Source: Neoscytalidium dimidiatum
Taxonomy: Eukaryota; Ascomycota; Dothideomycetes; Botryosphaeriales; Botryosphaeriaceae
NCBI GenBank assembly: GCA_037367355.1
Contig: CM074697.1
Location: 4,216,001-4,280,000 of the forward strand
DNA length: 64,000 bases
Reading direction: 5' to 3'
A program made the translations under genes and the position numbers. Under the pieces are notes generated by a model that was given only the letters and a program-made list of their open reading frames with translations, made no database searches and had not been told where the DNA came from. Shown one piece after another: positions 55,944 through 64,000 of the stretch. Every line of letters starts with the position of its first letter. Within the stretch, counting starts at the first letter, position 1.

Positions 55944-57522
55944 ACAGTTAGTCGCCGCCGCCACGGCGCGCCGGTCGAAAAAGTTAGGCGTGGCGGTAAT
56001 GCCTTCTCTTTTTTGCGCCATCATGCAAGGAACCGCTAGATGACGGAAAACTGGCGCCGCGTACCGATCTTTGTTGCTCTAGCGCGACGTCGTCTCTCTT
56101 TTTTTGCTTCGCCTGATGTGTTGTTGTGAACTACTCTACTACAGTCTGTGTACCCTCCAGCCAGCCACTTGCCCGAAACCTGTCTACCCATAACTCGAAC
56201 TGGAATCTGGATCCTTCCTTGTATGGTCGAACGGTACTTTTTTCTCCACTCACGTGGCTCTGCCTGCTTATGGCGCCGCAATCCGGATGGACCGCGCGAG
56301 CTTTGCCTCAGCAATGGTGGCCTCGCCGTCTCGCGCCGCTGCGCTTTCCGTGTGTCAGCAATGATGCCTCATCCGGTCTCCGGAAGCTCGAGCGTGCCGT
56401 CGGCTGGGCCTTCGCGCCGGTAAGCGGGCGGACGGACGCGGGCTGGCCACGGACGAGAGCGAGCGTGAGGATCAGGAGGAGCATTAGGCAAGGCACCCGA
56501 CTACCCCGTACGGAGGAAGCTACTTCGTAGCGAGGAGGGGCGAGGACGACGATGGCCACGACGACGACGACGACGACGAACACCGACTTGCAGTCGCGGA
56601 ATTGCGGTCGCCCAAAGGGGTAATGCAATCGAGAGACATCTCCCGAGTCAACGCCCTGTGCGCCGCCCGTAATCGTCACCTTCTTTTCCGTGCTCGTCCT
56701 GTGCTCCGGACGACGTTTTAACGCCGCAGACGCAGGCACCAGAGCCGCACCGACGTGGACTGGACGCCATCGGCCCACAACTGTCCATCGTCGTTTGCTT
56801 CATCGTCGTCCTGGCCCCTCCTCACCCCCGACAAGTGGCTCGAGCTCCCCGGATGGCAAGCGCCATTTCCAAGGATGCCCTCTCAGCGTTAAGGTTCTTC
56901 CACGGACTTCTGGATCGTGTGGCAGGAACCGTCCCGATTGAGGTCCCTAGACCCTTCACAAGATCCTCTACCGCCCCATAAGCTGACTGTGGCGACGGCG
57001 GCCACGGGGTGTAATATCGAGATATGAGAGCGCCGGCGCTTCGAGCCTGTTGTCTTACTTTTCTCGCCGTAGACGGCGCTGGTACGAGGCGGTTTGATTA
57101 ATCCTTTCTTTTCCTCTCCATGGCGCGCTGATGGCAGCGCGCGATGAACCGTGTACGCACGTGTGGCCGGTTGCATGTTGCCGTCGTGCCTAGGACCTCG
57201 CCGTCGACCTGCCGTTCGGGCAGCGGCACGGCATGCGGGCTGCGCGTCCAGCAAGCATTGACGCTGCAGCAAGCGCAGAGGATGCTCCATCCGGCGGTGG
57301 TTCGCCGGGCGGGCTGTGGCTTGATCGACCATCAACCGACGCAAGTCATACAGGAACTGTTGCGGGCGCGCCGGCGCAGCGGAGAGCAAAAGCAACGCCA
57401 ACACTACAGTACACGGCCGTATTGGGAAACGTAATTGAGGTTGCTTCTGCTGGCCGTTTCGGTCAGGTCGCCGCGCCAAGCGGGTAGGGTGCTTGGACTC
57501 GGGGGCTTGAGCTTGGGCTTGA

Positions 57523-57555
<33 letters not shown>
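57523..57555. repeat. CAG microsatellite
   Basis: Eleven CAG triplets, followed by a short CAGG tetranucleotide run (about 57,560-57,583). The minus-strand reading is poly-Leu, which inflates an otherwise unsupported open frame. Confidence 0.95.
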
Positions 57556-57556
<1 letters not shown>

Positions 57557-60027
57557 GTGGCAGGCAGGCAGACAGGCAGGCAGGCGTGCTCGTGGGCTCT
57601 ACGTAGTGTAGCGGCGCGGCGTGTGCGCATGCAGAAAGACAGGCACAGGCGGCAGGTCTCGATCGCGGATGTGGAGCCTTCATTTCAGGGCTTGGAGGTG
57701 CCACGGCCGACGGATGCATATTGCGAAAGAGGGAAGGCCTCCTCATGGGGGAGCCGGGGACTCTCGCGTGGGCCAACCCCGCAGAGGCAGGGCGCTGGGC
57801 GTGTTCGTCGACGGCGCTGGCGGCCGGCCGGCTGGCGCTTGAAGGGCTGCTTGTGGAATGCATGTGGAAGCTGCAAAAAAGCGCAGGCGAGCCCTGGCGG
57901 CTCTTAATGTGAAACGGTAGCTTGCGCGTGATACGAGGATGGCGCAGGCCGCACGGTGGTCTGCGGCAGCGGGGGAAGATCTCGTTCATCAAACCTCGTC
58001 CCTTCCGCGCGCCGGCTGGCCTGGCCCTGGCCGGCAGCTCCCAACCGGGCTAGCCCGAGTCGAGCGCGCAATTGCCCACTGATCGTCGCATCATGAGATA
58101 CTTTGGGCGACTTGGGCGCGGGCGGAGCTGAGCGCGCAACCCCCAGAACTGCCACCGGCCAGCGGTCAGCACCCTCAGTCGGGCGTACCGTGGTGTGTCT
58201 TCGGTGATTGGGCGTGGAGCCCGTTGGGGGATCGTCGGCGGACGAGGCCAGGAAGTGGTGGCCGGTCGCTGGTCGTCGGTCGTCGGTCGTCGGCCGCCGG
58301 CACGATCGCGATGTCGAGGGTGCGGTGCGGTGCGGGTGCGGGAGTGGGTACGGGTACGGGCAGCTGTGCTGTCAGCGGCACCACAAATCGCATGGCGTTG
58401 GGTCGCGGCACGGCAGTTGCTGTCGAGCAGCGCGCGGGATGAACCTCCTTCGCGGACGGCGCTTGTTGCTTGCTGCTTGCTGCTTGCTGCTTGCTGATCG
58501 AGCGCGCGCGGGCCCGAGGGGGACTTCTCCCCGATGCCAGGTGCCAGGTGCCAGGCCCGTCTTTCTGCAGCCAGTGAGCGTGCCCGATGCACCCGTCTCA
58601 GCGCTCACCTGTAACTGCAGATCTTCTGCCCTATGGGGAGCAGCCCGCCCTTCGTGTGCTCCCTCATTCTGATGCCTCAGGATTTCAGGAAGCGAGCCCG
58701 CTGTGGCAGTTTCAGCCCGTAACCTACTTCTCGACTGGGTTGCTGGCACTCCCGGAAATGGACCTCTGCCCGGGCGCGCACATGGCTTTGGTGCCGCATC
58801 GAGGAGCCCTGCGCCATCGAGCCCACCCGCTGCTGTCTGATCGGCCCGGAGCCCAGAGCCGCGCGTGGTGCTGGTGCTGCCTTTAGACCTCATCGTGCGT
58901 GCACCTGCCTGCTGGCCGCCGCCGATGGCTTCATTATGCAGCGGGACAAGCTGCCGTGCTCGAGGCCCGTCCACAGCCTTTCTAGGGACGAGCCGGCCAA
59001 TGCGAATCATGATCGGCCTCATGGATGCGCCCAGCGGCCAGTCCAATCACCGAGCCGGCGCCAGATGCGCGAAAAGGTGTGGCCAGCGCGTCCGCTACCT
59101 CCCACCTTTCGACCAGCATGCCTTGGCACATCCACTGGCCGACAGCGCTTGCCCCATCACGGGACATCGAGTCGCGCGTGCGATTGACGCCGTCGTGCCC
59201 TGCTGCCGGCCTGCCAGCCTGCCAGCTGGCCAGTTGGCCAGCAGCGCGTCATCCACCGCCAGCCGCCCGCCCGTCAGCGTTGCTCTGGCGGCGCTGCTGT
59301 GTCGCCGTCAGAGCATGTCTTGGGCAAGCGCGTGGAGCCTCAAAGCTCGCCGGCCCGGGGCGCTGACTCGCTGCGTCCGTCGGGGAAGCAGGCTCGTGGG
59401 GAGACGAATATCATGGCCTGATGGCGGTTGCTGCCCCTGGTTGGACGGGCCAACGTGCAGGCTGCACGGGGCGGAACGGCGGTGACTGACGGGGATGGGT
59501 GCAGCGCAGCGATCGCGCAGGGCCAGGCAGATGACAGATGCGGTGGGCGCTGGGCGCTGGGCGCTAGAGGCAGCGTAGCCGCAGTTGCGTTATTGGGGTG
59601 GCTGGCGCGGTGGTGGACGAGCTGGTGGTCGCGATGGTGATGGGATTGACAGCTCCCGCGGCCAAGGGCAGGCTGCGTTTCAGAGAGGGAGATCAAACGG
59701 CCGGAGGTGCTGCGCTGCTGCTACTACCATTGTTCCTGCATCGCCGGCCTGCATGGTCCGCTCGATTCGGCGGCCGCCGGGCAGCCACACCTACATCACC
59801 ACCACGCTCGCGCTGGGTTTGCGGGCGAACTGCAAGGGGACAAGTCGGTGACGGACGAGCAGGCCCCGACGCCGTCAGTGCTTGCTGGGTGGGCGTGGAC
59901 GGCGCTCTGGCGGGAGCGGGAGCAGGAGCAGGAGCTCCTGGGAGGTGCAGGGCAGGTGAATTTGCCGACGCCGCCTAGCCGCTCTCCACCCCTCGGGCGT
60001 ATACAGACCCTATCCGCACACTGTGTA

Positions 60028-60050
60028 TGCGTGTGTGTGTGTGTGTGTAC
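60028..60050. repeat. TG dinucleotide microsatellite
   Basis: Eleven TG units within GTATGCGTGTG...TACACAG. The flanks are partly inverted (GTGTAT / ATACACA-like). Confidence 0.9.
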
Positions 60051-60939
60051 ACAGTATACTGTGCACGGCGGCAGGCACAACAACCCATCCAGCGTGCATA
60101 TTGCACGTACTCGCGCACGCCAAACTGGACATGGCTTGACTGGGACCAGGCGCGCAATACGTGCCGGCGATATTGCTGGCTGCTGGCTCCGGCGGAGTCT
60201 GCCCTGTTTGCCGCGCTCGTGTAGGTCCGGACGGCAGTGGAAGCCTCGAGCAGAGCGCTGCTTGGGTGTGTGATCGGTCTGGCGGCGGGTCCGGCACGTC
60301 GCGCGCGCGCGCGCCCATCCTGACCCGTGCCTGAGCGATCCCACACCTCGCATCCTGGCGGAGTCGGAGCCGATGCGGACCAGCAGCCTGAGCCTGGCGG
60401 GAAAGGCATATCAGGCTTTCCACTCTTTCCGCTTTCTGCGCTCGCGTGGAGTACAACGCCAGAGCCTGAGCGCTAAGCGGCGGCGGGCAGAGGGCAGACC
60501 CCCCGCCGGCCTCGCGCCCTGCCCGCGACTATCGACATTCAACTCAATAGCAGCGCGGCCACTATAGCGTCGCCCGTCGTCGCGTGCGGGTGCTTGGGAC
60601 CGACGGCCACCGGGCGCCGCCAGGGCCTGCAGCCGGAGAAATGGCTGCCCTCCGGGCGGCGACGTGGTGGGCAGCGGGCGCGAGTGCGAGTAAGACGGCC
60701 GCTCGCCATTCCGCGGCCGCCACCTCCATTCCACGATTCCAGGCGGGCTGGAGCTGCGCTTCGCGCTTGCGATCGCTATTCGACGGCGGGCCAGCCACTC
60801 GCAGGGCCTCGCAGCGACCGGGATCTGGCGGCGCGCGCTCGGCGACGGAGGCCTGCGTGGCTAGGTACAGCGATAAAAATATCCGCGCTGTCGCAGCTGT
60901 GCTAGCATCTCCTGAAACGCTGCGCTGACACACCTAAAG

Positions 60940-61266
60940 CCCTCGCTCCCCCCTCGACTGCTGTTTCGTGTGCGAACCCTACCACCACGCTCCCGCCTCA
61001 AGTTCATCCTCCCACCGCACTCGAGACTGCGCTTCCCACGCCCGAGGCCGGCCCTCGATTCAGTTTCTGTTCATTAACATATCTCAAACATCGCTCGCCG
61101 ATTTCCTTCGCTTGCTTTGCTTCGTCTTGCGCTTCACCTCATCGCGTTCTGAGTGCTCCGCGAGCCATCAGCCGTCGCAACAAAGTCGCCGCGCATCCCC
61201 CGTCAATTTGCCCTGACGTCCCATCGCTATCGTCCGACCGGCTCTCGACACGCTCTGGTGGACAGC
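60940..61266 (+). promoter_or_regulatory. STE12 proximal promoter / 5' leader
   Basis: C/T-rich plus strand (CTCGCTCCCCCCTCGACTGC, CTCCCACCGCACTCG) leads into the start codon, the usual look of a fungal core promoter and 5' UTR. I see no upstream ATG in it. Confidence 0.45.
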
Positions 61267-63593
61267 ATGTACTCCACCGGCCACGCCGCCATGCCGCCTC
61301 CTGCACAGGCAAGACAGGTCGCCCCCGAGACCTTTCTCCTCGACCAGGACGCGCAACAGAGTCTGCCGCCAGACGCAATTGTCGCATTGCAACAAGTAGA
61401 TAATCGTACGCCCCACGTTTCCAACTGCGCCGCATGAACGCTGCTGACCCCATATTCAGTCAAGTACTTTCTCATCTCTGCGCCTGTCGATTGGCAGCCC
61501 GACCAGTACATTCGCCGCTTCCTGCTCCCCACCGGCGAATATGTTTCCTGCGTGCTCTGGTATGTCTGCGCCTGCGTCTGCGCCTGCGAATGCGATCGCG
61601 CATGCGCATGCGCATATCCAGGACCCCTCCCCACCAACCGCCGTTGCTGACGCCACCTGCAGGAACAATCTTTTCCACATCTCCGGCACCGACATCGTGC
61701 GATGCCTTTCCTTCCGATTCCAGGCCTTTGGCCGCCCCGTCAAGAACTCTAAGAAGTTCGAAGAGGGCATCTTCTCCGATCTGCGCAACTTGAAGTCCGG
61801 CACCGACGCCTCGCTCGAGGAGCCCAAGAGCGCATTCCTTGATTTCCTGTACAAGAACAACTGCATCCGCACGCAGAAGAAGCAGAAGGTCTTCTACTGG
61901 TACAGCGTACCCCACGACCGCCTGTTCCTCGATGCATTGGAGCGTGATCTCAAGAGGGAGAAGATGGGCCAGGAGGCCACCACCGTTGCCGTTGCCGAGC
62001 CCGCGCTGTCTTTCGAGTTCGACTCGTCGCAGTCGCTTTTCGAGCAGCTGACCAAGGCGCAACAAACGAACTCGTCCTCGTTCAACACCAGCATCCAGAA
62101 CTACTCGCAATCGACCTCGCCCGTCATGCGCGCAATGGACTCGATGCCCCCGCCGCAGATGATCCCTCAGTCGATGCCCCCGACCGTTCCCGAGGAGCCT
62201 CTCCACCAGATGGGCAACTTCCAGCAGCACCCGATGACCATGGCTCCTCCGACCAACGGCATGATCGCGAAGAGCCGGGAACGGGATTACACGCCCATCC
62301 CTTACGATCGCAACGGCATTCCCTTGTCGCACCAGAGGCACAGCTCCATGCCCGCGTACATGGAGTACTCGCCCGCGCCGTCTTTCGTTTCTTCGCATTA
62401 CGAGGACTATAGTACTCGTGGTATGTCCTTCGAGCCTATCACGCCTCCCCAGCACTCCATTGGTCTGGGCGCTGAGCCTGCATACATCGCGAATGAAGAT
62501 ACCGGCCTCTACACTGCGATCCCTGACGTTGGCCTCTCGGCCAACTTCAACCCGCTCATGCAGCTGCCTCCGTCGAACATCGCCGCGCCGCAATACGGCA
62601 GCCGTCCTTTCGCGCCCGGCAATGTCTACTCGGTCATCGAGGGTTCGCCCACGTACAAGCAGAGGAGGAGGCGGTCTTCGATGTCGATTGGCGGTGGCAT
62701 TGCGGCAGTCTCGGCGGCTAACGCAGCCAACCCGCACGCAGCTCACAGGCCCAGCGATCTGCGCCGGTCTGTCTCGAGCTCCGTTGTGCCTGTTGCGGAG
62801 AGCGCTGAGGAGGGTGGCCACGACTCACCCCAGAGCCTCCACAACGGATACACGAGCGTTCAGCAGAAGGCCGAAGTCGCTGACGTGTCGAGGCATGGCA
62901 CGCCGCTCGCTACTGTTGAAGGAAGCCCGAACCAGCAAGCGACTCAGATGCTGCCGCAGGATGACTTCTCTGGTCTGAACGGCGACTTCTCCGGCCAGTC
63001 GATGGCTCACGATGCGGTTGTCAGGCAAGCGCCCGGCGTATTCCGCAGGGCCCGCAGTGCCACGATGATGGAGCTTGGACCGTACCCGCAGAAGTCTCAC
63101 TCTTGCCCGATTCCTACTTGCGGCCGTCTGTTCAAGAGGTTAGAGCACCTCAAGAGGTAAGCGCCCACGGATCGGCAGTTTCATGTTCAACGTGTGATTA
63201 ACTCGGCGCTTAGGCACGTGCGCACCCACACCCAGGAGCGCCCATACGTCTGCCCGCTGTGCAACAAGGCCTTCTCTCGCTCCGATAACCTGGCGCAGTA
63301 AGCTTTCCAAGCGAAGATGCTAATTTTGGCGCAAAGCTGACAATGGCCCCCACAGGCACCGCCGCACCCACGAGCCTCGTCAGGAGGGTGACCCCATCGT
63401 CAACTACAGTGAGGAGGAAGAGGACAACGACGAGGGTCTCGGCTCCTTGGAAGAGGAGAGCCCCGAGGCCACTAATGACTACATGCCGTCGAACCTCTCC
63501 GTGGGCACCTCGCTGGCCGATCTTCCGAATCCGATGGCCGCTGTGACGACGATGGGCCAGTCGCATCAACTGCTCGCTGCAAGCAACTTCTAA
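61267..63593 (+). CDS. ste12: STE12-family transcription factor with two C2H2 zinc fingers
   Basis: This is the pheromone/invasive-growth MAP-kinase target regulator, nuclear. Five exons: 61,267-61,405, 61,460-61,559, 61,663-63,156, 63,214-63,297 and 63,356-63,593 (introns 54, 103, 57 and 58 bp, all GT-AG), 684 residues. The STE homeodomain-like region spans about residues 40-215: [72 protein letters not shown] and [17 protein letters not shown] long Pro/Ser/Met-rich middle has a CGTACAAG-encoded [11 protein letters not shown] basic patch. C-terminal fingers are [19 protein letters not shown] and [17 protein letters not shown], each split by an intron just before its histidines. An acidic tail [12 protein letters not shown] follows. 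The frame is intact. The filamentous-fungal form, with fingers, differs from the finger-less yeast Ste12. Confidence 0.97.
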
Positions 63594-64000
63594 GTTCGGT
63601 CAGATGAAAAAGAGCATTGTATCGCGGCTGGCTCCAGCGTTCACTCTCCTATTGTTGTTGCCTTTAATTGCATCCTAGACTACGTTCGGTTGGTTTCCGG
63701 CTTTCCTGCATTGAAAGAGGGTTTTTTTTGTTGCAGCATCTGCTGGAGGGGCCTCGGGGTGTTCTTGGGATCGGATCCAGGAATCTCCCAAGTTCGGCCT
63801 GCTCATGACGCCATGACATTATTATCCCAATTTTGTTCTGCCTTTTTGGTTTGGGGCACACAGACACAGTCCTTTCCGGTATTTAGCGTCTGCGCGCGTC
63901 TCCCGCTTCTTCTCTTTGTTCGTCTTCCCAAACTTCGTGTCAATTTCTTTTCCCCCCGGTCTGCCTTTTCGGGAAGTTTTGGAGTGGCAAAAAATTGGCG
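63594..64000 (+). other. 3' region of STE12
   Basis: Downstream untranslated sequence with T-rich runs near 63,722-63,730 and pyrimidine-rich DNA after 63,895. No further gene is visible before the window ends. Confidence 0.5.

Larger units (their letters stand above)
52741..60939. other. 8-kb GC-rich, low-complexity intergenic region
   Basis: GC-rich DNA with open frames of up to 367 codons on both strands. These are rich in Ala, Arg, Pro, Ser and Leu and lack motifs, as expected from few stop codons in GC-rich DNA. It contains microsatellites: (GCC)n near 55,918-55,943, (CGA)n near 56,548-56,580, (CAG)n at 57,523-57,555, TTGCTGC-type repeats at 58,462-58,496, (TG)n at 60,028-60,050 and (CG)n near 60,299-60,314. 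It is upstream of STE12 and may contain its distal regulatory region or long non-coding transcripts. Confidence 0.55.

Noticed and set aside
56889..57992. 367-codon minus-strand open frame
   Set aside because: Low-complexity Ala/Arg/Pro/Ser with a poly-Leu run from the CAG microsatellite; no motif, and open frames exist on both strands here because of high GC.
61472..62821. 449-codon minus-strand open frame opposite STE12
   Set aside because: Mirror of the STE12 coding exon; no independent domain or splice evidence.

Overview
The window looks like the nuclear genome of a filamentous ascomycete (Pezizomycotina, probably Dothideomycetes; the species is not identifiable by eye). The evidence is short GT-AG introns of 46-103 bp, a STE12 regulator with C-terminal C2H2 fingers, a polyketide/questin-oxidase/FAD-monooxygenase neighbourhood, TTAGGG telomere repeats, and long AT-rich tracts almost free of CpA and TpG. 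That last feature is the signature of repeat-induced point mutation (RIP).

Layout. 1-838 and 14,656-15,112 are two halves of one decayed polyketide synthase (acyltransferase, then dehydratase). They are split by a minus-strand Ty1/Copia element (839-14,650; 208-bp LTRs; target duplication GTCGC). A minus-strand Ty3/Gypsy chromovirus (3,282-11,443; 741-bp LTRs; target duplication CTAAT) is nested inside the Copia. 15,108-19,086 is a GC-normal island with a questin-oxidase-like gene (-) and a PaxM-type FAD monooxygenase (+), probably the rest of a secondary-metabolite locus. 20,340-21,671 encodes a fungal PD-(D/E)XK nuclease-like protein (-).

21,900-46,849 is repeat-rich and RIP-saturated. In order it holds: a CpG-rich palindromic array, other tandem arrays, an unidentified decayed element, a 5'-truncated second chromovirus, ~165-bp and ~146-bp tandem repeats, a large telomere-linked-helicase-like gene (34,224-40,364, + strand), a 522-bp retroposon-like insertion, and a long ~146-bp array. 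This ends in 138 bp of (TTAGGG)n at 46,850-46,987, oriented as a right-hand chromosome end. Yet ordinary single-copy DNA follows at once, so this is either an interstitial telomere or a mis-join.

To the right are a divergent folylpolyglutamate-synthase-like gene (47,195-48,870), a conserved fungal protein of unknown function (50,199-50,809, -), about 8.5 kb of GC-rich microsatellite-bearing DNA without a convincing gene, and STE12 (61,267-63,593).

The most interesting object is the helicase-like gene. It has lost nearly all CpA/TpG, like the transposons beside it, but keeps a reading frame of about 2,040 codons with only four clear nonsense codons and two frameshifts, while the transposon polyproteins carry a stop every 20-30 codons. 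It has almost no Trp, Gln, His, Met or Cys, except for Cys/His clusters that look like zinc ligands. I read this as a gene that evolved under selection while being RIPped, and that has decayed only recently or lightly.
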